A stretch of DNA of 6,800 bases from Butyrivibrio sp. (GCF_024699075.1 NZ_JAILQF010000291.1:1-6800); one strand, 5' to 3'. Shown: positions 1 to 6,485, counted from the first letter of the stretch. Program-made: numbers and translations. The notes: generated by a model not told the origin, from the letters alone.

Positions 1-1
1 T

Positions 2-595
2 ACAGCAGGCGGAACTTTTACTAGAGATGAAGTAAGAGATAATCCGGTAGAAACTAATAGTTTAATGGGATTATATACAAATCATTGTAACCTTCTCAAT
101 TTGATGGCAATTGCTGTTCCAGAAAATACAAGAGACAGAAACCTTCCATTTGGAATTACTATTTTTGGTCTGGCAGATAATACAAATCTGGTAACAGAGA
201 CAGCAAAGAGATTTCTTCAAAGTGAAAGAGAACTACTTGCAGTATGCGGCCTTCACAAAAAAGGTTACTCATTAGAATATCAGCTTGTTGAACTTGGAGC
301 TGACTATCTACAGAGCACTAAAACAGCTAAAAATTATAAATTATATAAATTGAATACAGATCCTGTAAAACCAGGTCTTGTTCATGTATCTGAAGGCATG
401 GGAGAGAGCATAGAAGTCGATTTGTACAGCCTTTCCAAAGACAAGCTTGGATTATTTATGGGAAATGTAAGAGAACCTTTGACAATAGGTAATGTTGAAC
501 TTATAGATGGTACAACTGTAAAAGGGTTTCTATGTGAAGAATATGCAGTTAGTGATGCAGAAGATATTACTAAGTATGGAAGTTATGCAGGATGA
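2..595 (+). CDS. atzF: Allophanate hydrolase, C-terminal part (5' end outside window)
   Basis: The frame is open to the left edge, so only the last 197 residues are seen; full family members are about 450 to 620 residues. Visible residues 1 to about 75 are the end of the amidase-signature domain, with the family pattern of a TAGG/FT..EV segment, a DNPVETNS.MGLYTN stretch and LPFGIT. Residues from about 79 (LLAVCGLHKKG) to the end match the separate C-terminal domain of allophanate hydrolases, including KPGLVHV, REPLTIGNVEL, DGTTVKGFLCEE and the closing DAEDITKYG. In the family, the amidase domain deaminates allophanate and the C-terminal domain helps break down the N-carboxycarbamate product, giving ammonia and CO2 in the cytoplasm. 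The tail is a few residues shorter than the usual DIT-x-GGWRAYL ending. The catalytic Ser-Ser-Lys residues lie outside the window. A PII gene follows after 12 bases, implying one operon. The family is sure; the upstream pathway (urea or guanidine carboxylation, or biuret) is not. Confidence 0.92.
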   Translation, partial: TAGGTFTRDEVRDNPVETNSLMGLYTNHCNLLNLMAIAVPENTRDRNLPFGITIFGLADNTNLVTETAKRFLQSERELLAVCGLHKKGYSLEYQLVELGADYLQSTKTAKNYKLYKLNTDPVKPGLVHVSEGMGESIEVDLYSLSKDKLGLFMGNVREPLTIGNVELIDGTTVKGFLCEEYAVSDAEDITKYGSYAG

Positions 596-607
596 GGAGA
601 ATAAATT

Positions 608-1015
608 ATGGCAACAGAGTTTTCCAGAGTTGAAATAATGAGTGGAATGGATAAGGTAGCAAATTTCACAGAAAAACTAGGTCACGCAGACTGTGTTAAA
701 CAGCTTATGAAAAGAGGAGTATCTGGTGTAACTATTTATAATAACGTTGTTGGATGTGGAATACAGCATGGACTATCAGAAGTTGAATACGAACTCAGCC
801 CCGAAAAGCTTGCTATTCAGCTGCTTCCCAAGAGCGTAGTTACCTTTATCTGTGAATCCAGCAAGGTAGATGAATTAATAGAATATTTGAAACTTGAATT
901 ATATACAGGTCATATAGGCGATGGCAAGATTTTTGTATCTGATGTTAGAAATATTATAAGAGTCAGAACCGGAGAAGAAGGCAGAGATGCCCTTAAGGCT
1001 TCAGTTATAGATTAA
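608..1015 (+). CDS. PII-family nitrogen regulatory protein with variant T-loop
   Basis: The 135-residue product carries the PII C-terminal signature: TGHIGDGKIFV (100-110, the B-loop that binds ATP/ADP phosphates) and IRVRTGEEG (117-125, C-loop). The T-loop region starts at GCGIQHG (49-55); Gln53 matches the Gln that helps bind Mg-ATP and 2-oxoglutarate in GlnB/GlnK. By hand alignment the T-loop (51-75) is about three residues longer than in E. coli GlnB and lacks the YRGAEY segment with the uridylylated tyrosine. The N-terminus is also roughly 13 residues longer than in GlnB. PII proteins are trimers that sense 2-oxoglutarate and ATP/ADP and bind transporters or enzymes. AGGAGA at 595-600 gives a good ribosome site seven bases before this ATG and overlaps the stop of the allophanate hydrolase gene, so the two are surely co-transcribed. 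The partner is probably the permease encoded next or an enzyme of the operon (inference). It is clearly PII, but not a canonical glnB or glnK. Confidence 0.93.
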   Translation: MATEFSRVEIMSGMDKVANFTEKLGHADCVKQLMKRGVSGVTIYNNVVGCGIQHGLSEVEYELSPEKLAIQLLPKSVVTFICESSKVDELIEYLKLELYTGHIGDGKIFVSDVRNIIRVRTGEEGRDALKASVID

Positions 1016-1022
1016 AAACTTG

Positions 1023-1037
1023 AAAGTGCTCCACTTT
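1023..1037 (+). other. Small hairpin between PII and permease genes
   Basis: AAAGTG (1023-1028) and CACTTT (1032-1037) are perfect complements around a CTC loop, just upstream of the permease ribosome site (GAGGT, 1045-1049). No T-run follows, so it is not an intrinsic terminator. It might tune translation or mRNA stability of the permease; with only six base pairs it could also be chance. Confidence 0.3.
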
Positions 1038-1053
1038 AAAATGTGAGGTAATT

Positions 1054-2448
1054 ATGGAAAAGAAAATTGGGATATTTGGAGCTGTTTCAACGGGCGTAGG
1101 TATGCTGATCGCAACCAGTTGCTTTATTTCATCAGCAAGTGGATCGAGTACAGTTGGAACGCCGTTTGTGATAGCAATAGTTATAGCATGTATTGCCAAT
1201 ATGATGGCTGTGCTGTCAATTGCAGAGCTTAATGCAATAATGCCTAATCTTACAGGTGGTATTGCCCAGTATACTCTTGCAGGAATGGGACCTTTAATTA
1301 CTATAGTTACCATGGTAGGCGGGTATCTTATTAGTAATGTATTTGCAGCACCGGCAGAAGGTGCAATGTTTGCAAATGTAATGGCTGAAATAGCTGGAGA
1401 CAGCATTCCGCCAGCAGTATTTAGCGTAGGTATTACCATAATATTAATTATAGTCAATCTTATGGGTGTGAATATGTCTACACTACTACAGGAAATCGTA
1501 GCCAGCTTTATGGTATTGTCACTTATTGTACTAAGCGTTGTAGGTGCTCTTGGAATAGGAAGCGGAGTACAGGTAGAGCAGGCTGCTGTTATATCATCTG
1601 ACCTCTCTGATGTACTTCCTCTTACAGCTACAGCCTTCTGGTTCTTTATTGGAGCTGAATTCATAGTCCCTCTTGCCAAGGACATGAAGAATCCCAGGAA
1701 GAATGTACCACTTAGTATGGTACTGTCACTACTTATAATGGGAATTATACAGATCATAATGGTCTTTGGATTTAAGAATTATACTATGTGGTCTGATCTT
1801 GGGGCAGCAGCTTCTCCGCATGTGCTATATGCAGTAGCTATGATGGGTAAGTGGGGCAGATACTGGATGATAATAGTTGCTATATTTGCAGCTGTAAGTA
1901 CTCAGAATTCTATCATATGTTCAGTTTCTGAGATATGTTGCGGAATGGCCAAGATGGAACTTCTTCCAGCCTTTTTCCAAAAAAAGAACAGTAAAGGTGC
2001 ACCATATTATGTAATTCTGATACTTGGACTATTAACAATTCTTATAGAAGCTTCTGGAATATCAACAGGAGAGCAGGTATCGTTTCTGACACTTACATGT
2101 TCACTATTCTGGATGCTTTCGTATATTACATCTCATATGAATGTAATTATACTTAGAAGAAAAATGGGAAAAGTGCCAAGATCATTTAAGACACCATTTT
2201 ATCCTATATTCCAGATAGTCGGAATACTTCTTCAGGTATATATGATGTTCAATATATCAAGTGATCCGGTACAAAGACTTCATATATATGAATTGTGTTT
2301 TGTATTATTCTTGGGCCTTTTTGTATATGCACTGTTTTGGGTCAAATACAGACTTAAGATGCCACTATTAAAAGGCTGTGGTGTATTGCAGGTAATGGTT
2401 CAGGAAAATCCCTTGTATCATGAAATTAAAGCAATAAATAACAGGTAA
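1054..2448 (+). CDS. APC-superfamily permease (amino acid/amine type)
   Basis: The 464-residue protein is hydrophobic throughout, with about 12 predicted membrane segments (near 5-25, 35-56, 79-100, 122-140, 145-168, 188-206, 218-240, 268-290, 316-333, 345-367, 383-400, 410-430), the usual length and layout of APC permeases. The best family mark is FWFFIGAEFIVPLAKDMKNP at 195-214, then RKNVP, matching the TM6 and following loop of APC transporters (F-x-G-x-E, then KNP-R-x-x-P). The first segment has TGVGMLIAT in place of the usual G-x-x-IGSGIF, so the substrate site may differ from common amino acid carriers. It likely works as a cation-coupled or exchange importer in the cytoplasmic membrane. 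GAGGT at 1045-1049 lies four bases before the ATG. It begins 38 bases after the PII gene with no terminator between, so it is likely the last gene of the allophanate operon. The substrate is unknown; urea, guanidine or an amino-acid-like nitrogen source are possibilities (inference). Confidence 0.88.
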   Translation: MEKKIGIFGAVSTGVGMLIATSCFISSASGSSTVGTPFVIAIVIACIANMMAVLSIAELNAIMPNLTGGIAQYTLAGMGPLITIVTMVGGYLISNVFAAPAEGAMFANVMAEIAGDSIPPAVFSVGITIILIIVNLMGVNMSTLLQEIVASFMVLSLIVLSVVGALGIGSGVQVEQAAVISSDLSDVLPLTATAFWFFIGAEFIVPLAKDMKNPRKNVPLSMVLSLLIMGIIQIIMVFGFKNYTMWSDLGAAASPHVLYAVAMMGKWGRYWMIIVAIFAAVSTQNSIICSVSEICCGMAKMELLPAFFQKKNSKGAPYYVILILGLLTILIEASGISTGEQVSFLTLTCSLFWMLSYITSHMNVIILRRKMGKVPRSFKTPFYPIFQIVGILLQVYMMFNISSDPVQRLHIYELCFVLFLGLFVYALFWVKYRLKMPLLKGCGVLQVMVQENPLYHEIKAINNR

Positions 2449-2466
2449 GATCCATATATACATAAA

Positions 2467-2547
2467 AAGCTCCCATTTCAGTCTTGTAATGTCTTGTAGT
2501 ACAAGTCTTGTACTACAAAAGAGCTGGTAATGGGAGCTTGTTTTATT
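2467..2547. terminator. Nested bidirectional intrinsic terminator between convergent genes
   Basis: The outer stem is 11 perfect base pairs: AAGCTCCCATT (2467-2477) with AATGGGAGCTT (2529-2539), followed on the + strand by GTTTTATT. On the - strand the same stem is followed by TTTTT-ATG, because AAAAA lies at its left foot, so it can end both the permease and the lipoprotein transcripts. Inside sits a second perfect stem, TTGTAGTACA (2494-2503) with TGTACTACAA (2509-2518), around a five-base loop. GTCTTGTA occurs three times in the interior (2481, 2491, 2505). Confidence 0.85.
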
Positions 2548-2589
2548 ATATATAGCTTTTAAATTTCACTAGGAAGAATGAGCCCTGCT

Positions 2590-3450
2590 TTAGCCAAAAA
2601 GCGACATATCAATTTCAACTTCTTCCATATCATCAACAGGAACAGCCTGGTACATTGATGAGTACTCTTCATACTCTTCCATGGTTATATAATCGCCGTT
2701 GTAGATGAATTCGCTGTCTTCGTCATAATAATCATTTTCTGAATCCGGATAATATGCGCAGAGGGAAATGGACTCAACAATCTCGCCATCTTCGTCATAC
2801 CTTATAAGATCCAGTACCTGTCTTCCCTGATGGGTGAAGTCGCAATGCGCAACATAGGTATGTTCATCATCATAAAATGGAATACATACAGTTGTTGTAT
2901 CCTCACCGTAATCCAGAAGTACAAGCTCATCATCTCTTACATCATAAATATCATAGCCATAATAGAATGTTGAAATTAAAAGCTCAGGTTCAGAGTCTTC
3001 ATCAACATCATAGTAGTAGGCACAAGGCTCGATCTCGTAGTCTTCTATAAGGTACATATATTTTTGGGAAAAAAGTTCGTCTTCGAATTCAAGTTCATCG
3101 TTTAGATACTGCTCGTATATAGCCTTGTTATCATCAGTATCATCTTCTGAATCCTTGTCAGCATCTTTACTTTTTGAATCTTTATCATCGTCTTCATCTT
3201 CTGAGTCTTTGTCATCATCAGTCTTTTTGGATCCATCAGTCTTTTTGATCTTATCAGGCTTATCTGAGCTGGCAGGTTCAGTAGATTCAATAAGCTTGTC
3301 ATAATCCCCTTCATCAGATTCAGAGCCTTCGTCAATTGCGGCTGAATCTTTGGAATCATCCAAAGAAATATCGCCACAGCCATAGGATGCAAGTGTGAGG
3401 CTAACGCCCATTATAAGTGCTACAGTTTTGATAATTCCATGTTTTCTCAT
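2590..3450 (-). CDS. Secreted, highly acidic predicted lipoprotein of unknown function
   Basis: The 286-residue product starts with a Lys/Arg-containing n-region, a hydrophobic stretch (about 9-21) and Cys25 in the context SYGC, a plausible but non-ideal lipobox, so it is probably processed by signal peptidase II and anchored on the outer face of the membrane. Residues 26-109 are a low-complexity linker of Asp, Glu, Ser and Lys, with KDSED at 81-85 and 99-103 and KDS at 90-92. The folded part (about 110-286) has an EF-hand-like acidic loop, YDVDEDSEPELLI (147-159), resembling the D-x-D-x-D-G-x-x-E-L segments seen in extracellular Firmicute proteins, plus many Tyr, Asp and Glu and four Cys (143, 189, 203, 231). 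ACCTCC at 3459-3464 is, on this strand, a strong GGAGGT ribosome site eight bases before the ATG, fixing the start. It stands alone, convergent with the permease. I do not recognise a function; calcium binding or a wall-spanning spacer is inference. Confidence 0.85.
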   Translation of the reverse strand: MRKHGIIKTVALIMGVSLTLASYGCGDISLDDSKDSAAIDEGSESDEGDYDKLIESTEPASSDKPDKIKKTDGSKKTDDDKDSEDEDDDKDSKSKDADKDSEDDTDDNKAIYEQYLNDELEFEDELFSQKYMYLIEDYEIEPCAYYYDVDEDSEPELLISTFYYGYDIYDVRDDELVLLDYGEDTTTVCIPFYDDEHTYVAHCDFTHQGRQVLDLIRYDEDGEIVESISLCAYYPDSENDYYDEDSEFIYNGDYITMEEYEEYSSMYQAVPVDDMEEVEIDMSLFG

Positions 3451-3472
3451 AATACCTTACCTCCGTACGTAC

Positions 3473-3501
3473 ATTATAAATGAACGTTATACAGTATACA
3501 A
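3473..3501 (-). promoter_or_regulatory. Promoter of the lipoprotein gene
   Basis: Read on the - strand there is TTGTAT (3496-3501) and a perfect TATAAT (3473-3478) with 17 bases between, which fits the housekeeping sigma factor. Transcription would start near 3466, giving a leader of only about 15 bases that still contains the ribosome site. An imperfect dyad (GTTAT 3486-3490 and ATAAC 3503-3507) straddles the -35 and could be an operator. GTACGTAC at 3465-3472 is a perfect palindrome at the probable start point. Confidence 0.6.
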
Positions 3502-3589
3502 CATAACATTTAATTGAATTTGATATTTTTGTAAAAAGAGTTTCCTTAATTATAAGCGAATAAATAGACATAAGTATATGATGAAATTG

Positions 3590-3598
3590 TGATATAAT
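3590..3598 (+). promoter_or_regulatory. Extended -10 promoter for the AraC-family regulator
   Basis: TGATATAAT is a perfect -10 hexamer (3593-3598) with the TGN extension. No good -35 lies at 16 to 18 bases; TAGACA at 3565-3570 is 22 bases away. Extended -10 sites often do without a strong -35. The start would be near 3605, leaving a leader of about 135 bases before the regulator gene. The 8-base GAAACTGA occurs in this leader at 3601-3608 and again at 3639-3646. Confidence 0.5.
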
Positions 3599-3716
3599 AG
3601 GAAACTGAAGCTTGAATCATCATATTTAAAAGTTGGTTGAAACTGACTAGTAATCTCTTATAAAAAACACCACAAATTTCCATATTTATTGTAAAATAAT
3701 TATTTAATAAGGAAGA

Positions 3717-3738
3717 TATCGTTTAGGGGTAGACGATA
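3717..3738 (+). promoter_or_regulatory. Hairpin just before the regulator start codon
   Basis: TATCGT (3717-3722) pairs perfectly with ACGATA (3733-3738) around a ten-base loop that contains AGGGGT (3725-3730), the only ribosome-site-like sequence for the ATG at 3742. The AGGGGT would sit in the loop and the stem would end three bases from that start. It may modulate translation, or it may favour the second start at 3775, which has AAGGGG (3762-3767) seven bases upstream. Confidence 0.35.
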
Positions 3739-3741
3739 CTT

Positions 3742-6111
3742 ATGGGGAGAAAAATGTGGGGAAGGGGCAGTTATATGCAAAAAGCGGGGATTCTTAAAGG
3801 CAAGATCGCCTTTGATAAAATGTCCTACAAACTTTTTATTACTATTTGTATTAGTGCTCTTGTAGGTGTCTTCATGGTGTTTATGGTAGTAAACACATTC
3901 ATCTTAATGCATTCCAATAATCATGAAATGGCAGAGAAGGAAGCTACAATGACGACCAGGCATATGGTTGCCAATATCGAAGAAAAGCTTGAGAATCTGC
4001 GCCAGTACTATCTGTATTCTGCAGATAATGATGATGTTATATGGTTTATGGGTAACCGCCTTGAGTATTCCGATTATAGCAGGTACAAGTCCATAAACGC
4101 AGCTCTTGGTAATAATTCTATGTATCCTAATTATATAAATAATTATGTCATAGTAAACATAGATGATAACAGAGTTATAAGCTCCAGAGGAATCTATGAT
4201 TTTAGTAATATGATAAATGATCAGGAAATACTAGACCTCTATGAAGCCAATACCAAAGAAACCAACAGGGGTAACTGGATATATGTAGCTGATGGAACCG
4301 ACGTAGAGAATACTAATACCCAGTATCATCTTACTGTTGATACAAGTGGTCTTAATTTTGTTCTCAATCTTCCTGTTGGAAGCTGCAGTACCAAAGGATT
4401 TCTACTTGTTAATATCAACAAGAATGAGTGGAAGCAGTGGATATGGGATAATATCAGCGTATCAGGTAAGTCTGTTGCAGTACTTGACACAGAAGGCAAT
4501 GTAATATATTCAACAAGTAGCAGCTTTTCAGATAAGTGTATTGAGAAATTGTCATCCAAAGAGCCATTTAAAGCTTCCGATATGGACATAGATGGCTACG
4601 ATCAGATAGTAACAGGCTGTACCTCTACAACCCTTGGCTGGACCTACTATGTTGCATATGATTACAGATCCTTCCTTGGCTTTGCATCTAAGCTTATGAT
4701 CGAATTCATGATAGCGATAACAGCGCTTTCTGTTCTTAGCTTCGTATCCTTAAGACATGCCTTATATAAGCCTGTTGATAAGCTTATCAAAGAAGTTACT
4801 GACACGGATGAATGCTCTGTTTCTGGTAATGAGCTTACATTTCTTGCAGGCCAGTTTGCTAATCTCAAAAATGATAAAGAAGTTTTAAGTCAGACTATCA
4901 TTAACAGAAGAGAGAGACTTGCAGAGCTTTTTGAGATGCGACTTATTAGAAGCGCCGTCTCAGCCAATGATGAATGGGAAGAGTATGTTAAAGTCCTTGG
5001 CCTTACCGAGCGAAAATTCTATGCTTGTGTTTCTATAATCCTAAGTCAGAACGAAAATATAGACAAAGAGGAAGAGATCAATGAAGATGCCATAAGCCTT
5101 ACCCTGGCGGAAAACCTTCCCGAGAATCTTAAAAAGAAGACCTGGCTTCCTCTCATATATGATTCATGTTCCCTTGTATGCATCATGGCTGATGATACTG
5201 AAGAAAGCCTTATGGAGCAGATATCTTCTTATAATAAAGAATTCAAAGAGTTCGCCTTTAATACCTATGGCTATCATATTCAGATGGGAGTCAGCGAACT
5301 TCACACAATGTACAGGCATTTAGGAAGAGCTTATCATGAGAGCGTCTATGCCCTTACCCTGGAGACAGATGATACCAGAGAGCATTCACAAACTTTGGAA
5401 AAAGAGGCTGACCTCTGCTTCTACATCCAGTCCTCCAAAGCTGATAAGGCAGACATTAATTTACAAAAATATGAAAAAGAAATCTGCGACGCCCTAAAAG
5501 CTATGGACAAGGCCCAGTGCTACAGACTTCTTGATGATTTCACCGACCAGCTTAGAAACGTTGGAGAATGGGCAGTTGCTTCTGTTTATTATGCAACACT
5601 TATAGACACGATCCTAACAGAAGTTATTAATATGAAGATAGATATACTTTTAGTATGCCCCGAAGGACTTCATAAGCTCTATCAGCAGATCATGGATGTA
5701 GGCGATGTCAAGAAGGTTCGTAAGAATATGAAGAAGATGCTTATAGATCCGATAATAAAGGAGCGAAGCAATCTCCTTGTTGATCATTCCTACCAGATGA
5801 TGGCCTCTATTGAGCAAAAGCTTGCAGAGTCCAAAGGCAACATAACGCTCAATGAATGCGCGGATCAGCTCAATGTGACCCCAACCTATATATGGAAGAT
5901 ACTAAAAGCAGAAAGAGGTAAGACATTTAGCGAATATCAGGAAGAATATAAGATAGAAGAAGCCAAGAAGTTATTACAGTCCAACATGTCAGTTTCCGAT
6001 GTTGCAAGTGAACTTGGATATACCAATGCCCAGAACTTTATCAGGTTCTTTAGTAAGGGAACAGGACTTACACCTGGCAAATATCGTAAGCTCACCTACG
6101 GATATATGTAA
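3742..6111 (+). CDS. Membrane-bound AraC-family transcriptional regulator with extracellular sensor
   Basis: This 789-residue protein joins a sensor and a DNA-binding domain in one chain. A membrane segment at about 31-56 is followed by an extracellular region (57-311) of Cache-like build, ending in the LGWTYYVAYD motif (298-307), then a second membrane segment (about 316-337). YKPVDKLIKEV (342-352) looks like a short HAMP-type linker. Residues about 390-680 form a cytoplasmic region with GVS...Y.ESVYAL (516-538), as in YesN-type regulators. The C-terminal AraC domain (about 687-785) has both helix-turn-helix units: ITLNECADQLNVTPTYIWKI (701-720) and VSDVASELGYTNAQNFIRFF (751-770), followed by GLTPGKYRKL. 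It probably senses an extracellular sugar and activates the ABC transporter genes downstream (family knowledge plus inference). The start is uncertain: ATG 3742 has only AGGGGT eleven bases away, whereas ATG 3775 has AAGGGG at seven bases and would remove 11 residues without touching any domain. Confidence 0.93.
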   Translation: MGRKMWGRGSYMQKAGILKGKIAFDKMSYKLFITICISALVGVFMVFMVVNTFILMHSNNHEMAEKEATMTTRHMVANIEEKLENLRQYYLYSADNDDVIWFMGNRLEYSDYSRYKSINAALGNNSMYPNYINNYVIVNIDDNRVISSRGIYDFSNMINDQEILDLYEANTKETNRGNWIYVADGTDVENTNTQYHLTVDTSGLNFVLNLPVGSCSTKGFLLVNINKNEWKQWIWDNISVSGKSVAVLDTEGNVIYSTSSSFSDKCIEKLSSKEPFKASDMDIDGYDQIVTGCTSTTLGWTYYVAYDYRSFLGFASKLMIEFMIAITALSVLSFVSLRHALYKPVDKLIKEVTDTDECSVSGNELTFLAGQFANLKNDKEVLSQTIINRRERLAELFEMRLIRSAVSANDEWEEYVKVLGLTERKFYACVSIILSQNENIDKEEEINEDAISLTLAENLPENLKKKTWLPLIYDSCSLVCIMADDTEESLMEQISSYNKEFKEFAFNTYGYHIQMGVSELHTMYRHLGRAYHESVYALTLETDDTREHSQTLEKEADLCFYIQSSKADKADINLQKYEKEICDALKAMDKAQCYRLLDDFTDQLRNVGEWAVASVYYATLIDTILTEVINMKIDILLVCPEGLHKLYQQIMDVGDVKKVRKNMKKMLIDPIIKERSNLLVDHSYQMMASIEQKLAESKGNITLNECADQLNVTPTYIWKILKAERGKTFSEYQEEYKIEEAKKLLQSNMSVSDVASELGYTNAQNFIRFFSKGTGLTPGKYRKLTYGYM

Positions 6112-6136
6112 GTAAAGCATAGATCAACACTTTTTT

Positions 6137-6162
6137 GACAGTGCATAAGGATCTGTCTTTTT
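6137..6162 (+). terminator. Weak intrinsic terminator right after the regulator gene
   Basis: GACAG (6137-6141) pairs with CTGTC (6153-6157) and is followed at once by TTTTT (6158-6162), 25 bases past the regulator stop. The stem is only five base pairs with an 11-base loop, so termination is likely partial. The much longer hairpin at 6267-6316 may act as the back-up. Confidence 0.4.
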
Positions 6163-6180
6163 AATGTTTGTAAAAAGATA

Positions 6181-6230
6181 GTCTGTCCTTCTTTTTTATA
6201 AATATAATCCGTCTACCTTTCTTTTTATTA
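6181..6230 (+). repeat. Imperfect tandem pyrimidine-rich repeat
   Basis: Bases 6181-6200 and 6211-6230 agree at 15 of 20 positions (both GTCT-x-x-C-x-TTCTTTTT-like), a period of 30 bases. Together with the T-run at 6158-6162 they give three T-tracts spaced about 30 bases apart. TATAAT at 6203-6208 lies between the copies but has no -35 at a usable distance. No gene is visible from 6112 to 6485. Confidence 0.4.
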
Positions 6231-6266
6231 AGTAAAAACTGTTAATAATAATTGCTTTTTTAAAAG

Positions 6267-6316
6267 TATCATTTTCTTTTCGTCCAAGAAAAAGGCGTAA
6301 GAAAATGATATTTTTT
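6267..6316 (+). terminator. Strong intrinsic terminator upstream of the ABC permease operon
   Basis: TATCATTTTCTT (6267-6278) is a perfect 12-base complement of AAGAAAATGATA (6299-6310), followed directly by TTTTTT (6311-6316). The 20-base apex can form a further short stem (CGTC 6281-6284 with GGCG 6294-6297, one G-U pair). It should stop read-through from the regulator gene, so the ABC permease would need the promoter just downstream. A role as a regulated attenuator is possible but no competing antiterminator is obvious. Confidence 0.75.
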
Positions 6317-6342
6317 ATGCAACATATACAAAAATACCACTT

Positions 6343-6371
6343 TTGAAATGGGATATTTGGTCAAAAATAAT
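6343..6371 (+). promoter_or_regulatory. Promoter of the ABC transporter operon, with possible operator
   Basis: TTGAAA (6343-6348) and AATAAT (6366-6371) are each one base from consensus and are 17 bases apart, placed just past the strong terminator. The start would be near 6378, with a leader of about 108 bases. An imperfect dyad centred on 6344 (ATACCACTTTTGAAATGGGAT, 6334-6354, seven of nine outer pairs match) overlaps the -35 and is a candidate binding site for the AraC-family regulator or another sugar regulator. Confidence 0.55.
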
Positions 6372-6404
6372 ATGATTATAGATGTTACTCCTTAGCAAAG
6401 ATAA

Positions 6405-6445
6405 TATATGCATATAAACGATTTGCCGACAGGTTTTCGCGACAA
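6405..6445 (+). promoter_or_regulatory. Palindrome and dyad in the ABC operon leader
   Basis: TATATGCATATA (6405-6416) is a perfect 12-base palindrome. Close after it, TTGCCG (6423-6428) and CGACAA (6440-6445) form a dyad with one mismatch around an 11-base spacer; this is a GC-richer island in an AT-rich leader. These could be regulator sites or an RNA hairpin in the leader. I cannot assign a protein to them. Confidence 0.3.
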
Positions 6446-6485
6446 TATCTGACAGACGTATATAAAAGTTAATAAGGAGGAGAGT

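Noticed and set aside
1005..1757. A 250-residue open frame on the - strand opposite the PII end and permease gene
   Set aside because: It lies wholly opposite strong family members, has Ile/Thr/Pro-rich composition typical of the antisense of a membrane protein gene, and matches no family I know.
2481..2518. Three GTCTTGTA repeats as a possible CRISPR remnant or transposon end
   Set aside because: The units are only eight bases with spacers of two and six bases, sit inside a terminator loop, and no transposase or cas gene is near.
3102..3392. A 96-residue Met/Lys/Leu-rich frame on the - strand inside the lipoprotein gene
   Set aside because: It is the shifted frame of the Asp/Lys/Ser repeat linker; the composition is explained by the repeat and it lacks a family match.
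3601..3741. Possible riboswitch in the regulator leader
   Set aside because: Only an AT palindrome, an 8-base direct repeat and one six-pair hairpin are visible; no known riboswitch core can be recognised.
4326..4868. Two short - strand open frames opposite the AraC-family regulator
   Set aside because: They have no recognisable domain and lie within a long, well-supported coding region.
6181..6230. Pyrimidine repeat as phage or plasmid attachment or iteron sequence
   Set aside because: Only two imperfect copies in a low-complexity T-rich stretch, with no integrase, replication gene or tRNA nearby.
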